A DNA stretch of 9,289 nt from an uncultured Oscillospiraceae bacterium (GCA_900540295.1 UQFM01000070.1:1-9289), one strand, 5' to 3'; counted from the first letter of the stretch, positions 1 through 6,673 are shown. Notes: generated by a model not told the origin, from the letters alone. Made by a program: numbers and translations.

Positions 1-92
1 ATTTTAACAAAGCAGAGGCGGAAATACTGCCGCGAAAATCGTGTTCGGACGTGTGCGCTATGGTTAAAAAAGTATAGCACGCTTTCCGATTC

Positions 93-106
93 TTGTAAAG
101 TTACAA
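93..106. promoter_or_regulatory. Palindromic candidate operator upstream of the arabinose operon
   Basis: A perfect inverted repeat with 6-bp arms (TTGTAA / TTACAA) around a 2-nt centre (AG) lies 17 bp upstream of the -35 box of the kinase-araA-araD promoter. Its outer halves (TTGTA...TACAA) resemble those of the Bacillus AraR operator as I remember it (TTGTACGTACAA), but the spacing is 2 nt longer, so assignment to AraR is only an inference. The left arm could also serve as the -35 of a divergent - strand promoter. Confidence 0.45.
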
Positions 107-120
107 AATCCGTGAAAAAA

Positions 121-146
121 CGCTTGCGAAAGCGCAGAGTTTGCGC
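121..146. promoter_or_regulatory. Inverted repeats overlapping the -35 box and spacer
   Basis: Two small inverted repeats sit on the promoter. CGCTT (121-125) pairs with AAGCG (130-134) across the -35 box, and GCGCA (132-136) pairs with TGCGC (142-146) within the -35/-10 spacer. A repressor bound here would block RNA polymerase. The first repeat, with its A-rich left flank, loosely resembles a LacI-family/CcpA-type site (AAAACGCTTGCG), but the match is incomplete. Confidence 0.35.
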
Positions 147-152
147 TATGAT
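124..152 (+). promoter_or_regulatory. Sigma-A promoter of the arabinose operon
   Basis: The -35 box TTGCGA (124-129) and the -10 box TATGAT (147-152) are separated by 17 bp. This predicts transcription starting near 159-160 and a leader of about 35 nt before the TTG start at 194. It is the only convincing promoter upstream of the three arabinose genes, whose intergenic gaps are 21 and 9 nt, so one transcript is likely. Confidence 0.7.
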
Positions 153-181
153 TATGAAAAATACAGTTTATGGCAGCGTTT

Positions 182-186
182 GGAGG
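182..186 (+). promoter_or_regulatory. Shine-Dalgarno that fixes a TTG start for the kinase
   Basis: A perfect GGAGG lies 7 nt upstream of an in-frame TTG at 194-196. The in-frame ATG at 170 has no Shine-Dalgarno and lies about 10 nt from the predicted transcription start. The next in-frame ATG, at 218, is 31 nt beyond the GGAGG. TTG at 194 is therefore the best supported start. Confidence 0.7.
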
Positions 187-193
187 AATTGCT

Positions 194-1792
194 TTGGATT
201 CGGATTGTGTAAAAAATATGCTCATTAGCGGACAAACCTCTCTCGGCTTAGAATTCGGTTCGACACGCATAAAAGCCGTATTAATAGGCAGTGATTACCG
301 TGTGCTCGCCTCGGGTGCGTACGCATGGGAAAATCAATTGGAAAACGGTGTTTGGACATATCCGCTGTCCGCGGTGTGGCAAGGCTTGCGGGAAAGCTAT
401 GCACAGCTGAAAGCGCAGGTGCAGTCGCAGTACGGGGGTACCTTGAAAACCGTCGGCAGTATCGGCTTTTCCGCTATGATGCACGGCTATTTGCCGTTTG
501 ACAAAGACGGAAACCAGTTGGCGCCGTTCCGCACTTGGCGCAATACAATTACCGAACAGGCGGCGGCGGAGCTGACGGCGGCTTTTTCTTTTAATATTCC
601 GCAGCGTTGGAGCATTGCGCATTTATATCAGGCGATTTTAAACCGAGAAACACATACAAAAGATATTGCGTATTTAACGACGCTTGCGGGTTACGTTCAT
701 TGGAGCTTGACAGGCGAAAAAGTGCTCGGTGTCGGCGAGGCGTCGGGAATGTTCCCGATTGACAGTCAAATGAGCGGTTATGATACTGCAATATGTGAAA
801 AATTTGCAAGCCTTGCCGCGGCGCACGGCTTTACGACGCCGCTTCAAAGCATCCTGCCCCGCGTGTTAACAGCGGGCGAGCCGGCGGGTGTTTTGACCGA
901 AGCGGGCGCAAAAATGATTGACCCGAGCGGCGATTTGCAGGCGGGCATCCCGCTTTGTCCGCCCGAGGGCGATGCGGGCACGGGTATGGTCGCCACCAAC
1001 AGCATTGCACCGAAAACGGGCAATGTTTCGGCGGGGACTTCTATTTTCGCGATGGCGGTACTCGAAAAACCGCTTGCGGGCGTATATAAAGAAATTGATA
1101 TGGTTACAACCCCTGCGGGCGCACCCGTGGCGATGGTACACTGCAATACCTGCACTTCCGATTTGGACGCTTGGGTGCGGCTGTTTTCGGAATTGCTGTC
1201 CTCAGCAGGCACGCCGATGTCCAAAAGTGCGCTTTACGATATGCTGTATCAGGCCGCACTGTCGGCAGACAGCACATGCGGCGATTTGCTTTCCTACAAT
1301 TACTATGCAGGCGAGCCTGTAACGGACACGGCGGACGGCAGACCTCTGTTTGTGCGTACCGCCGAAAGCCGTTTGACACTGCCGAACTTTATGTGCAATC
1401 TGATTTTCAGCACGCTTGCGACACTGCGCATCGGTATGGATATTCTGTTTGAGAAAGAGCATATCACCTTAACGCGCCTATACGGACACGGCGGACTGTT
1501 CAAAACGCCCGAGGTCGGTCAGCGCTTGGCGGCGGCGGCGCTCCATACGCCCGTGGCGGTGATGGAAACCGCAGGCGAGGGCGGCGCGTGGGGCATTGCG
1601 CTTTTGGCGGCATACCTGCGCGAAAAAGCGGAAAATGAAACACTTGCGCAATATTTGAATACTCATGTGTTTGCAAATAACAACGGCACGTGCCTTACCC
1701 CCGATGCGGCTGTTACCGCGCGGTTCGAGCATTTTCTGACACGTTATAAAATCGGTCTGCCCGTCGAAAAATCGGCGGCGGAAATATTATAA
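194..1792 (+). CDS. FGGY-family carbohydrate kinase, probable L-ribulokinase
   Basis: This ATP-dependent cytoplasmic sugar kinase probably phosphorylates L-ribulose to L-ribulose-5-phosphate, the middle step of arabinose catabolism. With the TTG start it is 532 residues, within the FGGY range but a little shorter than classical AraB (about 560). The N-terminal phosphate-binding motif reads LGLEFGSTRIK (residues about 17-27), with Glu where most FGGY kinases have Asp. The segment EGDAGTGMVATN (about 258-269) holds D260, the likely catalytic base, followed by NVSAGTS (277-283). The C-terminal ATPase lobe carries GHGG (431-434) and the small-residue-rich stretch AGEGGAWGIALLAAYL (460-475). It lies 21 nt before araA and is probably co-transcribed with araA and araD. 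Substrate assignment comes from this context; D-xylulose or another ketopentose cannot be excluded from sequence alone. Codon usage matches its neighbours. Confidence 0.85.
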   Translation: MDSDCVKNMLISGQTSLGLEFGSTRIKAVLIGSDYRVLASGAYAWENQLENGVWTYPLSAVWQGLRESYAQLKAQVQSQYGGTLKTVGSIGFSAMMHGYLPFDKDGNQLAPFRTWRNTITEQAAAELTAAFSFNIPQRWSIAHLYQAILNRETHTKDIAYLTTLAGYVHWSLTGEKVLGVGEASGMFPIDSQMSGYDTAICEKFASLAAAHGFTTPLQSILPRVLTAGEPAGVLTEAGAKMIDPSGDLQAGIPLCPPEGDAGTGMVATNSIAPKTGNVSAGTSIFAMAVLEKPLAGVYKEIDMVTTPAGAPVAMVHCNTCTSDLDAWVRLFSELLSSAGTPMSKSALYDMLYQAALSADSTCGDLLSYNYYAGEPVTDTADGRPLFVRTAESRLTLPNFMCNLIFSTLATLRIGMDILFEKEHITLTRLYGHGGLFKTPEVGQRLAAAALHTPVAVMETAGEGGAWGIALLAAYLREKAENETLAQYLNTHVFANNNGTCLTPDAAVTARFEHFLTRYKIGLPVEKSAAEIL

Positions 1793-1813
1793 ATACAGAA
1801 AGAGGATTTTATT

Positions 1814-3289
1814 ATGCAGTTAAAAGAATATGAATTTTGGTTTGTGGTCGGCAGTCAGTTTTTATACGGTCCCGAGGTTTTGGAAACCGTTGCGGCACGC
1901 GCCGAGGAAATGGCGGAAAAAATGAATGAAAGCGGCGCTTTGCCCTGCAAGGTGGTTTATAAAGTAACCGCGAAAACGCCCGAAGAGATTACTGAGGTTG
2001 TCAAAGAGGCAAATTACCGTGATACCTGTGCAGGTGTGATTGCGTGGATGCACACCTTTTCACCGAGTAAAATGTGGATTGACGGACTGCAAAAACTGCA
2101 AAAGCCGTATTGCCATTTTGCCACGCAGTACAACCGCACCATTCCCAATGAAGAAATTGATATGGATTTTATGAATCTGAACCAGGCGGCGCACGGCGAC
2201 CGCGAACACGGTTTTATTGCCGCGCGTCTGCGTATGCCGCGCAAGGTGATTATGGGGTATTGGCAGGATGCAGATGTCCTTACGCGCCTCGGCAGTTGGA
2301 TGCGTTCTGCGGCGGCGGTTGCGTTTTCAAAATCCTTAAAGGTAATGCGCTTCGGCGACAATATGCGCAATGTTGCTGTGACCGAGGGCGATAAGGTCGA
2401 AACGCAAATGAAACTCGGCTGGCAGGTGAATACATGGCCCGTAGGGGCTTTGGTCGAGGAAATCAACGCGGTTACGGAAGCAGACGTGGACGCGCTGATG
2501 GCGGAATACGATAAACTTTACGATATGGCAACCGACAATCTTGCGGCGGTACGCTATCAGGCAAAAGAAGAAATTGCAATGAAGAGAATGCTCGAACGCG
2601 AGGGCTGTAAAGCATTTTCCAATACCTTTGAGGACTTGTACGGTATGGAACAGCTCCCCGGGCTTGCATCTCAGCGCCTAATGGCGCAGGGCTACGGCTA
2701 CGGCGGTGAGGGAGACTGGAAAGTCTCCGCGCTGACTGCCGTCATTAAAACGATGACCGAGGGGATGACAGGCGGCTCTGCGTTTATGGAGGATTACACC
2801 TATCATCTTGAGCAAGGCAATGAATATTCTCTCGGCGCGCATATGCTGGAGGTTTGCCCGTCCGTGGCGGCGGCACGCCCGCGCATTGAGGTGCACCCAT
2901 TGGGCATCGGCGGTAAGGGAGACCCTGCACGGCTTGTATTCGAGGGACACGCAGGCAAAGCCTGTGTCGTGAGCCTTGTGGATATGGGCGGCAGACTGCG
3001 TATGATTTGTCAGGATATCGAAGCGGTCAAGCCGATTATGGATATGCCGAACCTGCCTGTGGCACGCGTGATGTGGCGTGCTGAGCCAAACCTCAGAACA
3101 GGTGCGGAGTGCTGGATTTTGGCGGGCGGCGCACACCATACCGTGCTGACCTATGACGCCACGCCTGAAATGCTACGTGACTGGGCGCGGATGATGGACA
3201 TTGAATTTGTCCATATCACAAAAGACACCACGCCCGACGCATTGGAGCAGGAGCTTTTCTTAAACGACCTTGCATGGAAGCTGAAATGA
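1814..3289 (+). CDS. araA: L-arabinose isomerase
   Basis: This cytoplasmic, metal(Mn)-dependent enzyme isomerises L-arabinose to L-ribulose, the first step of the pathway. At 491 residues it has the normal family length (about 490-500). The N-terminal WFVVGSQFLYG (about 9-19) and the C-terminal blocks FMEDYTYHLEQGNE (324-337), GAHMLEVCPS (341-350), EVHPLGIGGKGDPARLVF (359-376) and GGAHHTV (438-444) are characteristic of AraA. E326, E346, H361 and H441/H442 are the candidates for the conserved Glu/His metal and catalytic set. The start is supported by AGAGG about 9 nt upstream of the ATG. It is the second gene of the operon, and its TGA stop is embedded in the Shine-Dalgarno of araD, which suggests translational coupling. 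No frameshift or truncation is seen. Confidence 0.97.
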   Translation: MQLKEYEFWFVVGSQFLYGPEVLETVAARAEEMAEKMNESGALPCKVVYKVTAKTPEEITEVVKEANYRDTCAGVIAWMHTFSPSKMWIDGLQKLQKPYCHFATQYNRTIPNEEIDMDFMNLNQAAHGDREHGFIAARLRMPRKVIMGYWQDADVLTRLGSWMRSAAAVAFSKSLKVMRFGDNMRNVAVTEGDKVETQMKLGWQVNTWPVGALVEEINAVTEADVDALMAEYDKLYDMATDNLAAVRYQAKEEIAMKRMLEREGCKAFSNTFEDLYGMEQLPGLASQRLMAQGYGYGGEGDWKVSALTAVIKTMTEGMTGGSAFMEDYTYHLEQGNEYSLGAHMLEVCPSVAAARPRIEVHPLGIGGKGDPARLVFEGHAGKACVVSLVDMGGRLRMICQDIEAVKPIMDMPNLPVARVMWRAEPNLRTGAECWILAGGAHHTVLTYDATPEMLRDWARMMDIEFVHITKDTTPDALEQELFLNDLAWKLK

Positions 3290-3298
3290 GGAAATAAT

Positions 3299-4000
3299 AT
3301 GTTGGAAGCATTAAAACAATCGGTTTTTGAAGCGAATTTGCTTTTGCCGAAGCACGGTCTTGTCACCTTTACCTGGGGCAATGTGTCGGGCGTAGACCGC
3401 GGGCAGGGCTTGATGGTTATCAAGCCCTCGGGTGTCGAATACGATACAATGCGCCCTGAAGATATGGTTGTCGTCGATTTGAAAACAGGCAAAAAAGTTG
3501 AAGGGGAATTGAACCCGTCCTCGGATACCGATACGCACGTAGTACTCTACAATGCGTTTCCCGAAATCGGCGGAATCGTGCATACCCATTCGCGCTGGGC
3601 AACCACCTTTGCACAGGCGGGGCGGGGGATTCCCGCACTCGGTACAACGCACGGCGACTATTTCTACGGTGAAATTCCGTGTACAAGAAAAATGACGCCC
3701 GCTGAAATCGGCGGACGCTACGAGTGGGAAACGGGCAATGTAATTGCCGAAACTTTTCAGGACAAAAGCGCAACGGATATTCCCGCAGTCCTTGTGCATT
3801 CGCACGGTCCGTTTTGCTGGGGCAAAGACCCGAACAACGCCGTACACAACGCTGTGGTTTTGGAAGAAGTCGCCTTTATGGGCTGGCACGCCCTGCAAAT
3901 GCAACCCGATTTGCCGCCTATGCAGCAGGAGCTGTTAGACAAACACTACCTGCGTAAACACGGCGCAAATGCCTATTACGGGCAGAAAAATAATTTTTAA
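3299..4000 (+). CDS. araD: L-ribulose-5-phosphate 4-epimerase
   Basis: This zinc-dependent class II aldolase-fold enzyme converts L-ribulose-5-phosphate to D-xylulose-5-phosphate, the last committed step of arabinose use. Its 233 residues match the family (about 231). Visible motifs are TWGNVSG (25-31), IKPSGV with K42 (41-46), PSSDTDTH with D76 (73-80), VHTHS with zinc-ligand histidines H95 and H97 (94-98), GTTHGDYFYG with D120 (115-124), and VHSHGPFCWG with H169 (166-175). The C-terminal block LLDKHYLRKHGANAYYGQ (212-229) is typical of true AraD rather than the related L-fuculose-phosphate aldolase. The ATG is 9 nt after the araA stop, with a GAGG at 3288-3291 that overlaps that stop. It is the last gene of the operon, followed by a hairpin. 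Confidence 0.97.
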   Translation: MLEALKQSVFEANLLLPKHGLVTFTWGNVSGVDRGQGLMVIKPSGVEYDTMRPEDMVVVDLKTGKKVEGELNPSSDTDTHVVLYNAFPEIGGIVHTHSRWATTFAQAGRGIPALGTTHGDYFYGEIPCTRKMTPAEIGGRYEWETGNVIAETFQDKSATDIPAVLVHSHGPFCWGKDPNNAVHNAVVLEEVAFMGWHALQMQPDLPPMQQELLDKHYLRKHGANAYYGQKNNF

Positions 4001-4020
4001 ATCAATATAAAAAGCGAAAC

Positions 4021-4055
4021 GCCGCATGGCTTGCATAAAGCCTGCGGCATTTAAT
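4021..4055. terminator. Probable bidirectional terminator between araD and rpsT
   Basis: GCCGCA-t-GGCTT (4021-4032) pairs with AAGCCTGCGGC (4038-4048) around the loop GCATA, giving an 11-bp stem with one bulged T. On the + strand it is followed by ATTTAAT, a weak U-tract. On the - strand it is followed by a T-rich run ending in CTTTTTAT. It lies between convergent genes and probably ends both transcripts. Confidence 0.7.
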
Positions 4056-4080
4056 CTGTACTCATTTCAAAAATGGGCGG

Positions 4081-4338
4081 TTACGCCTTATTCAGTTTGG
4101 AAACGAGGGCGGACTTTTTACGGGCAGCGTTATTTTTGTGGAGAAGCCCCTTCGCAGTCGCCTGATCAATCTTTTTCACTGCTGCGGTAACAAGCACTTC
4201 CTTATCGGCTGCACCTGCTTCAATTGCAACATTCGCCTTTTTGATAGCGGTTTTGAGCGCAGAGTTCATGGACTTATTGCGCTGGGCACGCTTGTTGTTC
4301 ACAATAACGCGCTTTTTCGCTGACTTAATATTCGGCAT
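4081..4338 (-). CDS. rpsT: Small ribosomal subunit protein bS20
   Basis: This primary 16S rRNA-binding protein of the 30S subunit has 85 residues starting MPNIKSAKKRV, the family signature. It is highly basic and Lys/Ala-rich throughout, with NNKRAQRNKSMNSALKT (about 15-31) and a C-terminal GLLHKNNAARKKSALVSKLN. The ATG at 4338 is chosen because GGGAGG lies 7 nt upstream and MPNIKSA is the canonical N-terminus. A GTG two codons earlier leaves only 1 nt after the Shine-Dalgarno. It is a single-gene transcript divergent from gpr, and the rpsT/gpr/spoIIP neighbourhood is familiar from Bacillus and many Clostridia. S20 synthesis is autoregulated in E. coli, but the leader here is only about 24 nt and shows no obvious regulatory structure. 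Confidence 0.97.
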   Translation of the reverse strand: MPNIKSAKKRVIVNNKRAQRNKSMNSALKTAIKKANVAIEAGAADKEVLVTAAVKKIDQATAKGLLHKNNAARKKSALVSKLNKA

Positions 4339-4368
4339 GGTCACACCTCCCTTACATTAGCAATACAC

Positions 4369-4414
4369 ATATTACCATTCTTTTTCGGAAAAAGCAAGTT
4401 TTTTTTCAAAAAAC
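4369..4414 (-). promoter_or_regulatory. rpsT promoter with A/T-rich UP-like element
   Basis: On the - strand, the -35 box TTGCTT (4397-4392), a 17-bp spacer and the -10 box TAATAT (4374-4369) form a good sigma-A promoter. Immediately upstream lies a run of T and A tracts (4414-4398, TTTTTTGAAAAAAAAC) like the UP elements of ribosomal promoters. Transcription would start near 4362. Confidence 0.75.
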
Positions 4415-4416
4415 CG

Positions 4417-4445
4417 CAATACTTTTTCCTGTTTTGCCCATAATA
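4417..4445 (+). promoter_or_regulatory. Sigma-G/sigma-F-type promoter of gpr
   Basis: CATAATA (4439-4445) fully matches the forespore sigma-G -10 consensus CATNHTA as I recall it. CAATA (4417-4421) lies 17 bp upstream and matches four of five positions of the -35 GHATR. Forespore-specific transcription of gpr by sigma-F/sigma-G is established in Bacillus subtilis. The predicted leader is only about 15 nt, with AGGAGG at 4454-4459. Confidence 0.65.
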
Positions 4446-4466
4446 AAATGAACAGGAGGCGATACA

Positions 4467-5336
4467 ATGGATTTTCGAACGGATTTGGCGGTGGAACGTC
4501 GGGAAATCTGTGAAAATCGGAATTCCGAAAATGTTACGTCGGAAACGTATTCGCGGGGCAATGTCAAAATCACCCGTATTGAAATTCAAAACGAAGCAGG
4601 TGCGCAGGAGCTGGGCAAACCGAAGGGGAAATACATCACAGCGGAAATCCCCGAATTTTCGCACGACAGTGAACTGCTGGATGAACGGCTGGACGTGATG
4701 ACGGAGCTGATTCGGGAGCTTCTGCCGACGCCTTGCAGTAACGTGCTGGTGGCGGGACTCGGCAACGACAATATTACGCCCGATGCGCTCGGTCCGAAAA
4801 CGGCGCGCGGTATTTTTGCTACAAGGCATATCAACAAGTCGCTTGCAAATGATTTGGGCTTTCCCGATTTGCGCGAGGTATCGTCAGTTACCTTCGGCGT
4901 ACTCGGGCAAACGGGCTTGGAAACGGCAGAGTCGATTCGCGGGATTGTCAACACCGTGTATCCGAGTGCGGTAATTACGGTAGATGCGCTGGCGGCGCGC
5001 AGTCTTTCCCGCCTCGGCAATACCATTCAGCTGACCGACACAGGCATTACGCCGGGGTCGGGTGTCGGCAACCACCGTGCGCGGATTGACCGCGAAACAC
5101 TCGGTGTACCCGTGATTGCCATCGGCGTGCCAACGGTGGTGGATGCGGTCACCATGATTCGGGATTTTACCGAGCACACGGATTGCGGCGGTATTTCCGA
5201 AAATGCACGGAATATGATGGTGACCCCGCGCGAAATTGATACGCTGATTCACCGTGCCGCACGCTTTCTGTCTTTGTCGCTCAACTGTGCTTTACAGCCG
5301 CAGATTGAGCCTGATGTTTTGCTGAATATCGTCTAA
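4467..5336 (+). CDS. gpr: Germination protease (GPR endopeptidase, family A25)
   Basis: This forespore protease is stored as a zymogen and, at germination, degrades the small acid-soluble proteins (SASPs) that coat spore DNA. At 289 residues it is shorter than Bacillus GPR (about 370), as clostridial forms often are. Key motifs are RTDLAVE (4-10), which resembles the SASP/auto-processing site; VAGLGNDNITPDALGPK (95-111) with D106; VTFGVLGQTGLET (141-153); VDALAARSLSRLGNTIQL (172-189) with D173; and DTGITPGSGVGNHR (191-204). D106 and D173 are my candidates for the catalytic aspartate pair. The start is supported by AGGAGG 7 nt upstream. It is divergent from rpsT and followed by spoIIP after 60 nt, the usual gpr-spoIIP pair. 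The candidate forespore promoter upstream fits its role. Confidence 0.96.
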   Translation: MDFRTDLAVERREICENRNSENVTSETYSRGNVKITRIEIQNEAGAQELGKPKGKYITAEIPEFSHDSELLDERLDVMTELIRELLPTPCSNVLVAGLGNDNITPDALGPKTARGIFATRHINKSLANDLGFPDLREVSSVTFGVLGQTGLETAESIRGIVNTVYPSAVITVDALAARSLSRLGNTIQLTDTGITPGSGVGNHRARIDRETLGVPVIAIGVPTVVDAVTMIRDFTEHTDCGGISENARNMMVTPREIDTLIHRAARFLSLSLNCALQPQIEPDVLLNIV

Positions 5337-5350
5337 TCCTCTTGTCCGCA

Positions 5351-5379
5351 GCATATAGTGTAGAAGATATATGCTTTTT
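5351..5379 (+). other. Hairpin with T-tract between gpr and spoIIP
   Basis: GCATATA (5351-5357) and TATATGC (5368-5374) form a perfect 7-bp inverted repeat with a 10-nt loop, followed by TTTTT (5375-5379). It resembles a weak A/U-rich terminator or attenuator. The left arm also contains CATATAGT (5352-5359), close to the sigma-E -10 CATACANT, but no good -35 sits at the right distance. Whether it attenuates gpr readthrough, stabilises mRNA or overlaps a mother-cell promoter cannot be decided from sequence. Confidence 0.45.
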
Positions 5380-5396
5380 GAAAGGACAGACGATTT

Positions 5397-6563
5397 GTGA
5401 AACCGCAAAACAAAAGACGAAAAAAATCGAATATCAACCAAAAAAACAGCCCTTTTTCGGCGGCTGTGATGCCGCTGTTTTTGGCAGTGCTTTTTTTCGG
5501 CGGTCTGCATTTTTCGGAACCCGTTTCCAAGCTGGCGCTCGTCAGCGCGTCCTTACAGATGCCGCAGGGTTCGGTGCAGATTCTGAAAAACGATTTGCAG
5601 ACCGCCGCGCAAAAGCCTGCCGTGAATCCCGCGGATGAGGTGATTGCGCCGATTCAGCCGAAAGAGGCGTCCCCGAAGCAAACGGAAAGCGGCGGTATCA
5701 CCGATACACCGCAGGATATTTTGGACATGCAGCGCGCGGCGGAGGCGCAGTTTGCGAATGCGGAAAAAAGCGGGAATATCGTAGAAAAGCAATATGATGC
5801 GGCAAATGCGACAGCCGTTTACAAAAATATAACCGTGCGCAACACAACGCCTTCGCACGGTATTGATATTCAGAGCGCAGTCGAAAAACCGATATCCTTA
5901 GCCGTGGAAAACAAAGCGGAGCCGACGGTGCTGATTTTTCATACGCACACAACCGAAAGCTATGAAATGCTGAATAAAGGCTGGTATACATCGGATTATG
6001 TGACCCGCAGCGACGACCCGACCTGTAATATGGTGCGTGTCGGTACGGCGCTTTGTGAGGAGCTTGAAAAAATGGGTATCGGTGTGATTCACGATACGCA
6101 GATTCATGATGCGAAGTATACGGGTGCATATGACCGCTCCAGAGCGAGCATTGCACAGATTATGCAGGAGAATCCGAGTATCAAAGTGGTTATCGATGTA
6201 CACCGTGATGCGATTAAACAAAGCGACGGCACGCGTGTGAAACCGACAGCAACGATTAACGGTAAAAAAGCGGCGCAAATTATGATTATTGCAGGCTGTG
6301 AGGACGGTAAGGTGACGGATTTTCCGACTTGGGAAGAAAATCTGACTTTTGCTTTGCGTTTGCAGGAAATCGCCGAAACACAATATCCCGGTCTTATGCG
6401 TCCGATTTTGTTTTCCGCGCGGAAATACAATATGGATGTGACGCCCTGTTCCGTTCTTTTGGAAATGGGCAGCGATTCAAACACTTTGGAAGAAGCGGAA
6501 TATTCGGGCAGACTCATCGGCACGGCACTCGGCAAGCTGGTTACCGAGTATGCAAAGAAATAG
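5397..6563 (+). CDS. spoIIP: Stage II sporulation protein P, peptidoglycan amidase/endopeptidase
   Basis: SpoIIP is the membrane-anchored peptidoglycan hydrolase of the SpoIID-SpoIIM-SpoIIP complex that drives engulfment of the forespore. The protein has 388 residues: a Lys/Arg-rich cytoplasmic N-terminus (1-13), one transmembrane anchor (about 21-39), a low-complexity Pro/Gln/Glu/Lys linker (about 70-125), and a catalytic domain (about 175-385). That domain carries FHTHTTESY (181-189; H182, H184, E187), VIDVHRDA (265-272; D267, H269) and LLEMGSDSNTLEEA (354-367; E356), the usual zinc-site and active-site signature of the family. Translation starts at GTG (5397), with AAAGGA 10 nt upstream. 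It lies downstream of gpr in the standard order and may be read from the gpr promoter as well as from its own. No defect is seen. Confidence 0.95.
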   Translation: MKPQNKRRKKSNINQKNSPFSAAVMPLFLAVLFFGGLHFSEPVSKLALVSASLQMPQGSVQILKNDLQTAAQKPAVNPADEVIAPIQPKEASPKQTESGGITDTPQDILDMQRAAEAQFANAEKSGNIVEKQYDAANATAVYKNITVRNTTPSHGIDIQSAVEKPISLAVENKAEPTVLIFHTHTTESYEMLNKGWYTSDYVTRSDDPTCNMVRVGTALCEELEKMGIGVIHDTQIHDAKYTGAYDRSRASIAQIMQENPSIKVVIDVHRDAIKQSDGTRVKPTATINGKKAAQIMIIAGCEDGKVTDFPTWEENLTFALRLQEIAETQYPGLMRPILFSARKYNMDVTPCSVLLEMGSDSNTLEEAEYSGRLIGTALGKLVTEYAKK

Positions 6564-6610
6564 AGGGATGGACTGCATTCTTTCTAAAAATTTGTGCATT
6601 GCGCGCCTGC

Positions 6611-6673
6611 AAAATTTGCACAATCCGTGTAGGGGTCGGCGACCCGATAAAATTTGCATAATCCCCGTAGGGG
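6611..6673 (+). repeat. 25-bp direct repeat pair, 38-bp period
   Basis: Bases 6611-6635 and 6649-6673 are copies of the same 25-bp sequence (AAAATTTGCA, then AATCC, ending in GTAGGGG) and match at 22 of 25 positions. Each copy leads into a hairpin: GGGTC-GGC-GACCC at 6633-6645, and the larger one at 6671-6689. A further 14-bp perfect repeat, GTGCATTGCGCGCC, occurs at 6594-6607 and 6675-6688, so the segment appears to have grown by duplication. Confidence 0.8.

Noticed and set aside
170..172. ATG at 170 as kinase start
   Set aside because: It lacks a Shine-Dalgarno and lies about 10 nt from the predicted transcription start, while GGAGG is correctly placed for TTG 194.
4339..4344. GTG at 4344 as rpsT start
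   Set aside because: It leaves only 1 nt after GGGAGG. The ATG at 4338 has 7-nt spacing and gives the canonical MPNIKSA N-terminus.
4341..4829. 162-codon - strand open frame overlapping gpr
   Set aside because: It is antisense to the well-supported gpr gene and the rpsT promoter, with Arg/His/Cys-rich composition typical of a shadow frame.
5342..5638. 98-codon + strand frame at the start of spoIIP
   Set aside because: It overlaps spoIIP in another frame and is Arg/Phe/Ala-biased, consistent with a shadow of the spoIIP coding region.
6611..6673. Possible CRISPR array
   Set aside because: There are only two imperfect copies separated by 13 bp, which is too short for spacers, and no cas genes are nearby. 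Internal hairpins fit an interspersed palindromic repeat better.
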